Positions 28,047-37,942 are shown, counted from the stretch's first letter. The stretch is 64,000 bases of DNA from Phycisphaeraceae bacterium (GCA_026126305.1 JAHCJI010000002.1:186001-250000); one strand, 5' to 3'. Notes: generated from the sequence alone by a model not told the origin. Program-made: numbers and translations.

Positions 28047-29603
28047 GTGTCGATCAGGACGACGATGCTCGGCTCGGCGGTGTTCCTCGTGGTCGCGGGC
28101 ATCGCGGCTTCGATCATGCCAACGGAGACGACGAAAACGCATGGCACGCAAGCGGGTTCGGGTCTTGTCATGGCCCCGCCTCGGGGAGAGGCTGAGCCGA
28201 TCGCCACGCTGGATCGCGGCATGGAGGCCGATGTCGCCTTCGCAGGAAGCCTCAGCCGGGTCTTCCGCCATGCCGCCAGGACGATCGAGCCATCGGTGAT
28301 CCATATCCAGACCTCTCGACGGGCATACCGGACGGTGCGAGACCAGTTCGGGCGGATCGTGCGACGCGAGGACACCATCCCCTCGGGCGTGGGATCGGGC
28401 GTGATCGTCACGGCCGACGGGTATGCACTGACCAACCACCATGTGATCGACGGTGCCGACGAGTTGCGGGTGACATTGGCCGATGGGCGCGAGGTTCGGG
28501 CCGAACTGGTAGGCTCCGACCCCGGGACGGACCTAGCGGTGCTTCGACTGGATGCCTCGGGCCTGACTCCGGCGCGGATTGCCGACAGTGACGCGCTCGA
28601 AGTGGGCGACTGGGTGGTGGCGGTGGGCAGCCCCTTTGGGCTTTACCACACGGTGACGGCGGGCATCGTGAGCGCCAAGGGGCGCAGCGGCCTGACCCCT
28701 CGAGGCGCTTCGAGGCAGCGCGTCGACCGATTCGAGGAATTCATCCAGACCGACGCGGCCGTCAATCCGGGCAACAGCGGCGGGCCTTTGGTGAACCTGC
28801 ACGGTGAATTGGTGGGCATCAACTCGATGATCGCCTCTTCGGGCGGCGGATCGGTGGGGATCAGTTTCGCCATTCCAAGCGCCATCGCCACCAGTGTGTT
28901 CGAGAACATCCGCGAGACCGGGCGGGTCGAGCAGGGGTACCTTGGCGTCAGCGATCTGGTGAACACCAGCGACCTGGCCGCCGATGGCACGCCCGACCTG
29001 CCCCAGGGCGTGTACGTGCAGACGGTGATCGAAGGCGGGCCCGCGGACGTCGCGGGCCTGCGCGTGGGCGACATCATCACGGCCATCAACGGCCGGCGGA
29101 CCGAGAACTTCAACCGCCTGCGGAACCTCGTTGGCCTCACGCGCCCGGGCACGCCCATCACGCTTGAGATCTACCGCGAAGGCCGGACCTTCGAGGTCAC
29201 CGCACGGGTGGCCAGCGAACGGGATATGCAGGCCAGCGCACAACAGCGCCGCGAGGCGCATTTGCAAGAGCAGCGCCGGGCCTTCGAGCAACTCCTCGAG
29301 CGTGAGACCGTCACCATCGACGCGCTGGGCATCCAAGGGCTGACCTATGGCGAGGCGGTGCCCATCCGCGCGCCGGGCATGCCCGAAGAGGGCGTCTTTG
29401 TCGTGGGCGTCCTGCCCGATTCGCCCGCCAGCGCTCTGAATCTGAACGCGGGGGACCTCATCCTGGGAATCAACGGCCGGCCCGTGCGCACCGCGGAACA
29501 GCTCGAAAGCGCGATGCGGTCGGCCGACCTGATGAACGGCGTACGGGTTGAGTTCTTCAGCCGGGGGCGATATCACAGCGCGGTGGTTCGGCTCCGCGGG
29601 TGA
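28047..29603 (+). CDS. HtrA/DegQ-type serine protease with two PDZ domains
   Basis: Envelope quality-control protease. After an N-terminal hydrophobic export or anchor segment (about residues 7-25), the trypsin-like domain shows the catalytic triad in TNHHVID (His), TDLAVLRL (Asp) and GNSGGPLV (Ser). Two PDZ domains follow: the first around GYLGVSDL...GGPADVAGLRVGD and the second around EEGVFVVGVLPDSPASALNLNAGD. The start chosen is GTG 28047 with CAGGAGG five bases upstream; the frame is open to GTG 28014. The motif GCCGATAG at 28007-28014 lies upstream and may be part of a promoter. Confidence 0.93.
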   Translation: MSIRTTMLGSAVFLVVAGIAASIMPTETTKTHGTQAGSGLVMAPPRGEAEPIATLDRGMEADVAFAGSLSRVFRHAARTIEPSVIHIQTSRRAYRTVRDQFGRIVRREDTIPSGVGSGVIVTADGYALTNHHVIDGADELRVTLADGREVRAELVGSDPGTDLAVLRLDASGLTPARIADSDALEVGDWVVAVGSPFGLYHTVTAGIVSAKGRSGLTPRGASRQRVDRFEEFIQTDAAVNPGNSGGPLVNLHGELVGINSMIASSGGGSVGISFAIPSAIATSVFENIRETGRVEQGYLGVSDLVNTSDLAADGTPDLPQGVYVQTVIEGGPADVAGLRVGDIITAINGRRTENFNRLRNLVGLTRPGTPITLEIYREGRTFEVTARVASERDMQASAQQRREAHLQEQRRAFEQLLERETVTIDALGIQGLTYGEAVPIRAPGMPEEGVFVVGVLPDSPASALNLNAGDLILGINGRPVRTAEQLESAMRSADLMNGVRVEFFSRGRYHSAVVRLRG

Positions 29604-29606
29604 AGA

Positions 29607-32600
29607 TCAGGTCGGTTGGGGAGATTCGATTCCGTTGGTTTCCGGCTTGCGCATCGAGCCCGTCCACGCAAGCCGGGCTATGGCCTTGAGGTCCGAGAGG
29701 ATCGCCAGCATCGCCGGCAGCACGAGCAGGATGATGCCCGTGGCCGATATGAGCCCGCAGGCGATGGTGATGGCCATGGGGATGAGGAATCGGGCCTGGA
29801 ACGACTTTTCGAGCATCAGCGGCGTGAGGCCCAGCACGGTGGTGATGGTGGTCAGCAGGATGGGCCGCAAGCGGGCGCGACCGGCCCGGATGAGGGCGCG
29901 TGACAACTGGGCACCAGAGCGTCTGCGCTCGTTGTAAAACTCCATAAAAATGAGGGAGTCATTGACCACGATGCCCGAGAGCGCAACGAAGCCGATGAGC
30001 GACAGAAAGGTCATGGAGAAACCCAGGACGATGTGTCCCCAGATCATGCCCACCGTGGCGAAGGGGATGGCCGCCATGACCACCAGCGGCTGTGTGTAAC
30101 TGGAGAAGAGCCAGGCCAGCGTGACGAAGATAAGCCCCATGGCAACGGCCATGCCCAGGGGCAGCGTTGCGAAACTGTCGGCGACTTCCTTTTGTCGGCC
30201 CCGCTCGACGATGCGCACTCCGGGGAATTCACGCTCCAGTTCGAGCAGGCTGGGGCGCAGCGACGCGATGATGGTCTCGGGGTTGCCCAGGTTGCGGTTC
30301 ACGTCGGCAGAGACGGTGATGATGCGCGTTCGATCGAGGCGGCGAACGGTGGCAAACCCGCGGCCGTCCTCCATGCGGGCCACTTCCACCAGCGGGACGG
30401 GGATGCCCGATGGCGTGAAGACATGCGTATCTTCGATCGCCGTCGGGCTCGAACGCACGGCCTTGGGCAGCGTGACGCGGACCTTCACGTCCTCGCGATT
30501 TCCCGCGAAGGTGTGCGGTTCGAGCCCGAAGACCGCCCCGCGGACCTGCTCGCCCAGCGAGGCACGGGTGAATCCCAGTTCGGTGGCCCCATCCTTCAGC
30601 TCAAAACGCAACTCTCGCTGTCCAGCGTCGGCATCGTCTTCGATATCGAAGACCGCTTCGATCTCGTCGAGCATGGCCTTGATGCGATCGACCACCGTGG
30701 AGACCTTCGCCGTGTCGTTGCCCACCACGCCAAGGGTAATGGCCACGCCCGAAGGCCCGCCGCCGATGGGTTCAAAGCGAAGGCTCTTGACCCCCGGGAG
30801 TTCGCCCAAAGCCTGCCGGATGGCCAGGATCACGTCGTTGCTTGTGCGGTCGCGTTGCTCAACTGGATTGAGTTCCAGGAAGAGTTGGCCCAGGTGGGGC
30901 TGGCTCAGGTCGCCACCCTCGCCGTTCACATCGCCGATGGCCCCGACCGCCGAATAGACGCTGGCGATCTCGGGCTGCATGAATGCCGCCTCTTCGATGC
31001 GCCGCACGATGGCATCGGTCTCGCCCACCGGCGTGCCGATGGGCATGCGCAGAGTCACGTTGACCGACTCGGCGTCTTCGGCCTCAAAGAAGATGAATTC
31101 CAACCGCCCGCCGGCGACCATAGCCGCCGAAACGATGATCATCGATATCGCCGCGGTGAGGGTGAGGTAGCGATACCTCAGGCATCGGCGGAGCATCCGC
31201 GTGTAGTGGGGGATCAGCAGGCGTGAGAACAAGGCGTCTCGCCAGTGGTCGTACCGAGACTCGACCCTGTGCAGCCAGGAGACATGGCCCGAGCGTTCGG
31301 CCTTGTCGGTCTCGCGGAGTGTGTGCGCCATGTGGCTCGGAAGGATGAAAAGCGACTCGACCAGCGACACGAGCAACGCGACGGCCACGACGACCGGCAG
31401 CGCGGCCAGGAAATCGCCGATCTGCCCTTCGATCAATGCGAGCGGCAGGAAGGCAAACACGGTGGTCAGCACGGTTACCAGCACGGGCCAGGAGACCTGC
31501 CCAGCGCCCACGATGGCCGCCTGCATCGGGGGCATGCCTTCTTCGTGCCGGGCCACGATGTTCTCGGCCACGACGATGGCGTCGTCCACGAGGATGCCGA
31601 TGACGATGATGAGCCCGAACATGGTCAGAAGGTTCAAGGTGATGCCCGTCAATCGCATCATGGCGATCGTTCCCGCCAGAGAGATGATCAGGCCGATAGC
31701 CACCCAGAACGACACGCGCCAGTTCAGCAGCAGCACCAGGACAAGGAAGACCAGCGCCCCACCTTGGAGCGCATTGCGCGTCAACAGTTCGAGCCGGCCC
31801 GTCACGAAGCGTGCCAGGTCGGTGGTGATACGTGCCTCTCCCGGCAACCTGCCTTGCCAGAGCAAGCCGCGCTCATAGGCCAGCAGTCGGTCGGAGACCG
31901 GGGCGTCGTTCACGGGCTTGCCCTGCCGCTCGAGTTGCTGGTTGCGCATGCCGCGCATGAACGTGGACAACCGTTCGCCCAAGGTCAGTTCGATGGGCTC
32001 GCCCCGCAGGCCCAGCGTGTAGGCCTTTGCCAGTTCCGCGATCTTCACCACGTCGGTTTCGCCCACCTGGAAACACGTCAGCGAGACGGCGGGCTTGCCT
32101 TCCAGCCGAGTGATCAGGTCCGTGTCTCGGAATCCGTAGGTCACTTCGGCGATATCGCCCAGCCTCAGCACGCGTCCGCCTTCGGACTTGACCACGATGT
32201 CGGCGACGAGTTGGGCGTCCTCGCGCACGCGCACGGTGCGGACCGAGAGCGTCTGGGTGCCGGTGCGCACCGTTCCGCCGGGCAGTTCGCGCATCGACTG
32301 GCGAACGCGGTCGGCGATGGCCGGCAGGCTCAGCCCATGCTCGACCATCGCCTGTGGGCGGACCTCGACGCGGATTTCATCGACGCGGATGCCCGAGATC
32401 GTCACGTCGGCCATGCCCGGCAGGGCGCGCAAGTCCTCGCGGATGGCAAGGGCGGCTTCCTTGAGTGCTCGCTCGCTGGTATCCCCGAAGATCGACAGGA
32501 TCACCGCTGGCAGGTTGGGCTCAAGTTTGTCGACGATGATGCGTTCGGACTGCTCGGGCAGGTCCTGGAGGGCGTCGATCTCGCGTTTGACGTCGCTGAG

Positions 32601-32912
32601 CGCCCGGTCGATGTTCACCGAACCCGCGAACTCCACGATCACGCGGGCGCTGCCCTCGGTGACGGTGGTGTTGATTTCCACCACGTCGCGCAGGTCGGCG
32701 ATGCGGTCCTCGATCTTTATGGCCAGCGATCGCTCGATCTCGTCGGGCGATGCGCCGGGGTACGGCGCGACGACGACGATGCGGTTGGGGCGGATCTCGG
32801 GAAAAAACTCCCGGCGCAGCCCCATCCCAAGCAGAACACCCGCGCCGATGATGGCGAACATGACCAGGTTTGCCACCACCGGACGACGGACGCCAAAGGC
32901 TGGCAGGCTCAT
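29607..32912 (-). CDS. RND-family efflux permease
   Basis: Inner-membrane proton-driven pump subunit of 1101 residues. It has the RND plan of an N-terminal helix (RRPVVANLVMFAIIGAGVLLG), a large periplasmic porter domain, six helices, a second periplasmic domain (after about residue 580) and six more helices. VDDAIVVAENI and MxLTGIT-like stretches correspond to the TM4 region carrying the proton-relay aspartate. It resembles HAE1/MdtB-like pumps more than metal (CusA) pumps, but the substrate is unknown. Its ATG overlaps the adaptor stop by 4 bases. Confidence 0.92.
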   Translation of the reverse strand: MSLPAFGVRRPVVANLVMFAIIGAGVLLGMGLRREFFPEIRPNRIVVVAPYPGASPDEIERSLAIKIEDRIADLRDVVEINTTVTEGSARVIVEFAGSVNIDRALSDVKREIDALQDLPEQSERIIVDKLEPNLPAVILSIFGDTSERALKEAALAIREDLRALPGMADVTISGIRVDEIRVEVRPQAMVEHGLSLPAIADRVRQSMRELPGGTVRTGTQTLSVRTVRVREDAQLVADIVVKSEGGRVLRLGDIAEVTYGFRDTDLITRLEGKPAVSLTCFQVGETDVVKIAELAKAYTLGLRGEPIELTLGERLSTFMRGMRNQQLERQGKPVNDAPVSDRLLAYERGLLWQGRLPGEARITTDLARFVTGRLELLTRNALQGGALVFLVLVLLLNWRVSFWVAIGLIISLAGTIAMMRLTGITLNLLTMFGLIIVIGILVDDAIVVAENIVARHEEGMPPMQAAIVGAGQVSWPVLVTVLTTVFAFLPLALIEGQIGDFLAALPVVVAVALLVSLVESLFILPSHMAHTLRETDKAERSGHVSWLHRVESRYDHWRDALFSRLLIPHYTRMLRRCLRYRYLTLTAAISMIIVSAAMVAGGRLEFIFFEAEDAESVNVTLRMPIGTPVGETDAIVRRIEEAAFMQPEIASVYSAVGAIGDVNGEGGDLSQPHLGQLFLELNPVEQRDRTSNDVILAIRQALGELPGVKSLRFEPIGGGPSGVAITLGVVGNDTAKVSTVVDRIKAMLDEIEAVFDIEDDADAGQRELRFELKDGATELGFTRASLGEQVRGAVFGLEPHTFAGNREDVKVRVTLPKAVRSSPTAIEDTHVFTPSGIPVPLVEVARMEDGRGFATVRRLDRTRIITVSADVNRNLGNPETIIASLRPSLLELEREFPGVRIVERGRQKEVADSFATLPLGMAVAMGLIFVTLAWLFSSYTQPLVVMAAIPFATVGMIWGHIVLGFSMTFLSLIGFVALSGIVVNDSLIFMEFYNERRRSGAQLSRALIRAGRARLRPILLTTITTVLGLTPLMLEKSFQARFLIPMAITIACGLISATGIILLVLPAMLAILSDLKAIARLAWTGSMRKPETNGIESPQPT

Positions 32913-34240
32913 AGCCCCGGATCCTCGGTCGGCTTCTCGACGCGGATGGGCGTGCCATCGCGGACATCGTCGAGATTGCTGACCAGTACGAACTCACCCG
33001 GCCTGAGGTCGGCCTCGACGGCCAGCCACTGTGTCTCGTTCTGATGGACACCCTCGATCGTGCCTTCGAGCGAGAAAAGGGTCCGGACTTCAACACGCCT
33101 GGCTCGAGATTGCGAGTTCGAGTCGGCCACCATCACCCCACCTTGGACCAGGGCACGACGGGGCACCAGCAGACGGGCGCTGAGCGCGCCTGGGGACACT
33201 CGAGCCACGACGAACTGCCCGGGTCGCAGCAGCAACGAAGGATCGGCTTGCGGGTCCTGCTCGTATTCGACGAACACGCGGACGGACCGTGTCGGTGCAT
33301 CGGCCTCGGGCGCGATGCGCGACACTACGCCGGTCCAAGCCAGGTCGGGCCTGGATTCCTTTGAAATCTCGACGCGATCTCCCATCGCGAGGTCCGATAT
33401 TGCCGAAGCTGGAAGAAGGATAGGGATTTCCAGCCGACGCATATCAACGACGGTGACAACTTCAACGCCTACCTGAGCGAAGTCGCCCTTGTCCAGTTGT
33501 ACCGACTGGATCACGCCGTCGATGGGCGAGACGATCGTTGCTCGGCTTGCGTCTTCCAGGGCCTGCTCATACTCGGCCTGTCGTGCGTCGATGGTGGCCA
33601 GCACGACGGCTTGGCGAGCGGGCATCATGCGTGATCGCTGCTCGAGTGCCGATGCCTCGCGTTCCGCGCGCCGCAGCGCGGCCAGGCGCTGGTCGACTTC
33701 GGCCCGGGTACCGGCACCTTCGACCTCGAACGCGCGTACGGCGCGCTCGTGTTCTCGGCGTGCGATCTGTGCCTCTTCGAGCACCAACGTCAGCTGCTCG
33801 TCGAGCGAGGCAGTCTCAATCTCAATCTGATGGAGTTCGGCCCGCAACGACGCCAGCGTCGCCCCGATCGAGGCGGCACGCCAATCAAAATCTGCCGATT
33901 CCAAACGCAACAGGACATCGCCCGCGCGTACGGCGTTGCCCGCCTCGATCGTGCCGGGACGATCGACCACGCGCCCGGCAACCTGTGCAGACACACGAGC
34001 CGAAGACAGGGCCCGAACGGTGCCATATCCAGTCCAAGGCCTGGCCGTCATCATCTCCTGGACCGGCACGGTCCGCACCAGCAGCGCAATGCCAGCGTCG
34101 GGGTTCCGGGCCGGCTGAGGCTTCGAGGCTTGGAGGACCGCCATGAGTCCGAACGCACCCCCAATAAGGGCCAGGCCAATCACCGCACGGGTGGCCAATG
34201 GGAGTGCCGACCGGAGTCGGCTCAGGAAGTTTTTCGGCAT
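32909..34240 (-). CDS. RND efflux periplasmic adaptor subunit
   Basis: The 443-residue partner of the RND permease that follows it. An N-terminal membrane helix (about residues 17-36) precedes lipoyl half domains (VSAQVAGRVVDRPGTIEAGNAVRAGDVLLRLE and SPIDGVIQSVQLDKGDFAQVGVEV), a coiled-coil hairpin rich in Glu/Arg between them, and a C-terminal beta-barrel and membrane-proximal domain. No lipobox is seen. The start lies about 80 bases upstream of, and divergent from, the tRNA-Ile promoter. No outer-membrane channel gene accompanies the pair. Confidence 0.9.
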   Translation of the reverse strand: MPKNFLSRLRSALPLATRAVIGLALIGGAFGLMAVLQASKPQPARNPDAGIALLVRTVPVQEMMTARPWTGYGTVRALSSARVSAQVAGRVVDRPGTIEAGNAVRAGDVLLRLESADFDWRAASIGATLASLRAELHQIEIETASLDEQLTLVLEEAQIARREHERAVRAFEVEGAGTRAEVDQRLAALRRAEREASALEQRSRMMPARQAVVLATIDARQAEYEQALEDASRATIVSPIDGVIQSVQLDKGDFAQVGVEVVTVVDMRRLEIPILLPASAISDLAMGDRVEISKESRPDLAWTGVVSRIAPEADAPTRSVRVFVEYEQDPQADPSLLLRPGQFVVARVSPGALSARLLVPRRALVQGGVMVADSNSQSRARRVEVRTLFSLEGTIEGVHQNETQWLAVEADLRPGEFVLVSNLDDVRDGTPIRVEKPTEDPGL

Positions 34241-34315
34241 ATGATTGGATGCCCGTGCATCCCTCCTTTGGGCCGAAGGTTATGCTTGTAGAGGCATCGG
34301 ATGACATGGGAGTCG

Positions 34316-34343
34316 TTGACTCCCCGCATGGAGCCGATACACT
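34316..34343 (+). promoter_or_regulatory. Probable promoter of tRNA-Ile
   Basis: TTGACT (34316-34321) and TACACT (34338-34343) are 16 bases apart, and the -10 element ends 10 bases before the tRNA. This is close to the housekeeping consensus and the distance suits a short 5' leader trimmed by RNase P. Position and sequence are observed; activity is inferred. Confidence 0.55.
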
Positions 34344-34353
34344 GGGGCCGTCC

Positions 34354-34427
34354 GGGCTTGTAGCTCAGTTGGTCAGAGCGCACCGCTGATAACGGTGAGG
34401 TCACAGGTTCGAATCCTGTCAGGCCCA
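34354..34427 (+). tRNA. tRNA-Ile (anticodon GAU)
   Basis: Seventy-four bases fold into a standard cloverleaf. The acceptor stem is GGGCTTG/CAGGCCC with one G-U pair. The D-arm is GCTC/GAGC. The anticodon arm is CACCG-CTGATAA-CGGTG with anticodon GAT. The variable loop is AGGTC-like, and the T-arm is ACAGG-TTCGAAT-CCTGT. The discriminator is A. The 3' CCA is not encoded. Confidence 0.97.
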
Positions 34428-34558
34428 TTTCCGGACCTGCCGATGGGCGTATTCAAGGTACTCTCTGGGTCGTACCATGCTCGGGATACGCGGGCCGGGA
34501 TTCCCAGTTCAACAGGCTTACGCCTACCAGCACCCGCTCGCCGAGGGGAATCGTTCGC

Positions 34559-35467
34559 GTGGCACGCCAGGCTAAGCAACAGGTCAGCAATCAGGACGGG
34601 CCTGCGGATACCTTCATGGACGACTTCAAGAGGTTCTTTGGCCGGGGGTTGGCCGTGTTGTTGCCCTCGGTCCTGACCCTCTGGCTGCTGTGGCAGGCCT
34701 TCGTCTTCCTGTTCAATAACGTGGCCGAGCCGATCAACCGCGGCATCCGCGTGGTGGTCGTGGAATTGGCTCCCCGCGTCACGAACGAGAAGCAGCGTCC
34801 GGCGTTCATGATCGTTGAAGAGGAGGCCATCAACGAGTATCTGGCCTCGCCGGAAGGCCGGCCCTTCCGGGGTCGGTCGACCGAGGCCGTGCGGATCCAC
34901 CTTGTCCGCAAGCAGCTGAGCGAGTTCTGGAGTCGGCATTGGTACCTCCAGGGTGCCGGGCTTGTAGTTGCCATCATGCTGATTTATCTGGCCGGCTTGT
35001 TGCTGGGCAATTACCTGGGCCGTCGGGTGTACTCGCGCGTCGAGAAACTGATCGCACAGATTCCCGGATTCAAGCAGGTATACCCCCACGTGAAGCAGGT
35101 CGTCGATCTGATCATGGGCGATCGCAAGGTGGCTTTCAGGCGTGTGGTGATGGTGCAGTACCCCAGGCGGGGCGTCTGGACGCTCGGGCTGGTGACCAGC
35201 GATTCACTCATCCTGGCCCATGAAGCCACGGGCCGACCATGCATCGCCGTTTTCATCCCCTCGACGCCCACCCCCTTTACGGGGTTCTGTATCAGCGTGC
35301 CCAAGGACGAGGCCATCGACGTGCCGATGACCATCGACGAGGCGATCCGCTTCTTCATCACCGGGGGCACACTCGTGCCCGAACGATTGGCCCCGCCCCA
35401 GGCCCCCGGCACCAAGCCGGTCGATGGCAGGGCGGCTGTTCCCCCGGGCATGGGGACGCAAGGCTGA
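34559..35467 (+). CDS. DUF502 family membrane protein
   Basis: A 302-residue protein of the DUF502 family, present in many bacteria without a known function. Two membrane segments are visible (about residues 28-52, GRGLAVLLPSVLTLWLLWQAFVF split region, and 120-145), followed by the family segment RRVYSRVEKLIAQIPGFKQVYPHVKQVVD and the cytoplasmic beta-rich domain with VMVQYPRRGVWTLGLVT and FIPSTPTPFTGF. The N-terminal third is longer than in typical members. The GTG at 34559 follows GAGGGG; an ATG at 34616 is an alternative. Confidence 0.85.
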   Translation: MARQAKQQVSNQDGPADTFMDDFKRFFGRGLAVLLPSVLTLWLLWQAFVFLFNNVAEPINRGIRVVVVELAPRVTNEKQRPAFMIVEEEAINEYLASPEGRPFRGRSTEAVRIHLVRKQLSEFWSRHWYLQGAGLVVAIMLIYLAGLLLGNYLGRRVYSRVEKLIAQIPGFKQVYPHVKQVVDLIMGDRKVAFRRVVMVQYPRRGVWTLGLVTSDSLILAHEATGRPCIAVFIPSTPTPFTGFCISVPKDEAIDVPMTIDEAIRFFITGGTLVPERLAPPQAPGTKPVDGRAAVPPGMGTQG

Positions 35468-35525
35468 GCCGCGGTGGGTATGCTTGGATGGTCAAGCCTT
35501 GGTGGCACCAGAGAGGATCGAGCCC

Positions 35526-35843
35526 ATGCGCATAGAAGTCGTCGGCCGGCACATGACCATCACCGATGCCATCCGGCAGCACGCCGAGGAAAAGTCCGAG
35601 AAACTGACACGGTTTTACGACCGTATCACGTCGGTGTTGTGGACGATCGAGCCCCATTCCACCTCTGCGGGGGATGAGTTCGCCGTGGAACTGATCGTGG
35701 GGGTCGAGCACCATGGGGACTTGGTGAGTAAGGACGCGGGCACGGACCTGTACGCCACCATCGACGGGGTCCACCACAAGGGCATCCGACAACTCAAGGA
35801 CCTGCACGATAAGGTCAAGGTCCAAAAGCGGCAGGCGCACTGA
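35526..35843 (+). CDS. hpf: Ribosome hibernation/stabilisation factor, short HPF type
   Basis: A 105-residue protein of the HPF/RaiA family that binds the 30S decoding region and helps form inactive ribosomes in stress. It has the fold signature MRIEVVGRHMTITDAIRQHAEEKSEKLTRF, and a C-terminal YATIDGVHHKGIRQLKDLHDKVK. The long-form dimerisation tail is absent. The ATG at 35526 is preceded by an AGAGAGGA stretch; the frame is open upstream as an antisense shadow. It begins a cluster with PTS genes, an arrangement common near rpoN in other bacteria. Confidence 0.93.
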   Translation: MRIEVVGRHMTITDAIRQHAEEKSEKLTRFYDRITSVLWTIEPHSTSAGDEFAVELIVGVEHHGDLVSKDAGTDLYATIDGVHHKGIRQLKDLHDKVKVQKRQAH

Positions 35844-35845
35844 AC

Positions 35846-36328
35846 ATGGCATTGAAACTTACCGACATCGTGGCCCCCGGGGCCGTCGTGGCCGAACTGA
35901 ACGCCGCCGAGCGCGACGAGGCCATCCAGGAACTGGTCGATGCCCTCGTCGAAGCCGGAGCGGCCAACGCCGAGCACCGAGACGCCTTGGTGGCCGCCGT
36001 GCTCGAGCGGGAGCGCAAGGGCTCGACCGGTTTCGGTCGGGGCGTGGCCGTCCCGCACGTCAAGCACCCGGGCGTTACCAAGATGACCGCGGCCATTGGT
36101 CGCAGCCCCCACGGCATCGACTTCAGCGCGTTGGACCGCCAGCCGGTGTATTCCATCGTCCTGCTCCTGAGCCCGGACAACAACCCCGAGGACCACCTGC
36201 GGGCGATGGAAGTCATCTTCAAAAGCCTGGGCAACGAAACCTTCCGTCGGTTCCTGCGTCAGGCCGCCACCCGCCAGGACATCCTCGAACTGCTCAACGA
36301 GGCCGACCACCAGAAACTGCCCGGCTGA
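35846..36328 (+). CDS. ptsN: PTS EIIA protein, fructose/nitrogen type
   Basis: Phosphoryl acceptor of the EIIA-Fru/Ntr family, 160 residues. The phosphorylated His is in GFGRGVAVPHVKHPG. The remaining family features, such as LDRQPVYSIVLLLSPDN and DHLRAMEVIFKSL, are present. It starts 3 bases after hpf and precedes HPr, so phosphate can pass from HPr to this protein. No EIIB/EIIC permease is encoded nearby, which suggests regulation rather than sugar uptake. Confidence 0.92.
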   Translation: MALKLTDIVAPGAVVAELNAAERDEAIQELVDALVEAGAANAEHRDALVAAVLERERKGSTGFGRGVAVPHVKHPGVTKMTAAIGRSPHGIDFSALDRQPVYSIVLLLSPDNNPEDHLRAMEVIFKSLGNETFRRFLRQAATRQDILELLNEADHQKLPG

Positions 36329-36350
36329 TCGCGCCCGGGCGTCTCGAGCG

Positions 36351-36647
36351 ATGCCCGATGGAGAAACCTCTTTGGCAAAGGAGTGCGCCGCCAGGGTGAC
36401 CGTCGTGAACCGGCTTGGCCTCCACGCGCGCCCCGCCACGGCCGTAGCCGACCTTGCCCAGAACTTCACAAGCGCCATCACGCTGCGCCGCGAGGGTCAG
36501 GAAGTCGATGGCAAATCGATCATGCAGATCATGCTGCTGGCCGCCACCCAAGGCGTCGAGCTCGACCTGGTTGCCAAGGGCGAAGACGCCGATGAGGCCT
36601 GCCGAGCGCTGTGCGAACTCTTTGCCCGGGGTTTCGATGAAGAATGA
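36351..36647 (+). CDS. ptsH: Phosphocarrier protein HPr
   Basis: Carries phosphate on the His in RLGLHARPA. A second site, the Ser in DGKSIMQIMLLA, fits the regulatory Ser46 context phosphorylated by HPr kinase in other bacteria. At 98 residues it has an extra 10-residue N-terminus. It overlaps the next gene by 11 bases. Enzyme I and HPr kinase genes are not in this window. Together with EIIA it points to a regulatory phosphorelay. Confidence 0.93.
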   Translation: MPDGETSLAKECAARVTVVNRLGLHARPATAVADLAQNFTSAITLRREGQEVDGKSIMQIMLLAATQGVELDLVAKGEDADEACRALCELFARGFDEE

Positions 36648-36843
36648 AGTACTCCGCAAGGCGACGCTCGAGCCCCTGCGATGCCCGATCTCACGCCTGC
36701 CGCTCGAATGGGACGAATCGGGCCAATGGGTCAACGTCGTCGGACAGCCCCGGCGATACCCCGTGAAGGACGGCATCCCCATCCTCGTCGAGCACGCTGC
36801 TCAAACCACCGATTCGACGGATGTGGCGGCGTCTACACGTTGA
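36637..36843 (+). CDS. Small Trm112-like protein
   Basis: A 68-residue protein with the Trm112/YcaR-family pattern [15 protein letters not shown]...[15 protein letters not shown], which is a small zinc-ribbon-like or zinc-less fold. Only one of the usual cysteines is present. Trm112-like proteins serve as partners of methyltransferases or glycan enzymes. It starts inside the end of the HPr gene, so translation is probably coupled. Its end overlaps the convergent ychF gene by 11 bases. Confidence 0.72.
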   Translation: MKNEVLRKATLEPLRCPISRLPLEWDESGQWVNVVGQPRRYPVKDGIPILVEHAAQTTDSTDVAASTR

Positions 36844-37942
36844 AGAGGAAGTGGCACACGTCGCCGTCGCGCATGACATACTCCTTGCCTTCGACGCGCA
36901 TCTTGCCCGCTTCCTTGATCGCCTTCTCGCTTCCATGCTGCTCCAGGTCGTCCACGCTGTAGATGTTGGCCCGGATGAACCCGCGCTCAAAGTCGGTGTG
37001 GATGACGCCCGCCGCCTGCGGCGCAGTGGCACCCTGGCGGATGGTCCACGCGCGGATCTCCTTCTCGCCGGCGGTATAGAAACTCTGCAAACCCAGCAGG
37101 CGGTATGCCTCGCGGGCAAGCTTGTTGAGCGCGGGCTCGTCCATGCCGTAGTCGGCGAGCATCTCGGCCTTGTCGGCGGGGTCGAGCTCGGCCAGTTCGC
37201 TTTCGATCTTGGCGCAGACGGGGACAAAGGCGTTGCCCTCGGCGTTTGCGTGGGCGAGCACCTTCTGTGCCAGGACACCCAGTCCGTTGGGGTCGGTCTC
37301 GTCGACGTTGGCGATGTACAGGATGGGTTTGGCGGTGATGAGCCCCAGCCCTCGCCAAGCCTTGCGCTGCTCGGCGTCCTGGATGCCGTCGGCGATCACC
37401 CGCGCGGGCTTGCCTTCGTCGAGCACGGGCTTGATCTTCTGGAGCACCGCGAACCGCGCGATGGCTTCGGGCTCTTTGCTCTTGGCAGCCCGCTCGGCTC
37501 GTGGCAGGGCGCTCTCGACGACCTGGAGGTCGGCCAGCAGCAATTCGCTGTTGATCGTGGCAATGTCACGCAGCGGATCGACCGAGCCCTCGACGTGCAG
37601 GATCTCCTCACCGCCCGGTGCCTTCTCGAAGCACCGGACCACCTGCGCGATGGCGTCTACCTCGCGGATGTTGCTCAGGAAGGCGTTGCCCTTTCCCGCC
37701 CCCTCGCTGGCCCCGCGCACCAGCCCGGCGATGTCCACCAGCCGCATCGACGCTGGCAACACCCGCTGGGTCTTGATGTGCTTGTGGATGCGTTCGAGGT
37801 TGGGATCGGGGATGGGCACGATGCCCACGTTGGGCTCGATGGTGGCAAAGGGGTAGTTGGCCGCCAACGCGCCCGCGTTGGTCAACGCGTTAAAGAGGGT
37901 CGACTTGCCAACATTGGGCAGCCCGACGATGCCTGCGTCCAT
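36833..37942 (-). CDS. ychF: Ribosome-associated ATPase YchF/OLA1
   Basis: Obg-related P-loop protein that prefers ATP and associates with ribosomes. Motifs seen are [43 protein letters not shown] and the C-terminal TGS-like region around [32 protein letters not shown] (C-terminal signature GxKEIRAW). The length of 369 residues is standard. The start ATG at 37942 ([10 protein letters not shown]) follows GGAAG; a GTG at 38002 would add 20 hydrophilic residues. Confidence 0.96.
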   Translation of the reverse strand: MDAGIVGLPNVGKSTLFNALTNAGALAANYPFATIEPNVGIVPIPDPNLERIHKHIKTQRVLPASMRLVDIAGLVRGASEGAGKGNAFLSNIREVDAIAQVVRCFEKAPGGEEILHVEGSVDPLRDIATINSELLLADLQVVESALPRAERAAKSKEPEAIARFAVLQKIKPVLDEGKPARVIADGIQDAEQRKAWRGLGLITAKPILYIANVDETDPNGLGVLAQKVLAHANAEGNAFVPVCAKIESELAELDPADKAEMLADYGMDEPALNKLAREAYRLLGLQSFYTAGEKEIRAWTIRQGATAPQAAGVIHTDFERGFIRANIYSVDDLEQHGSEKAIKEAGKMRVEGKEYVMRDGDVCHFLFNV

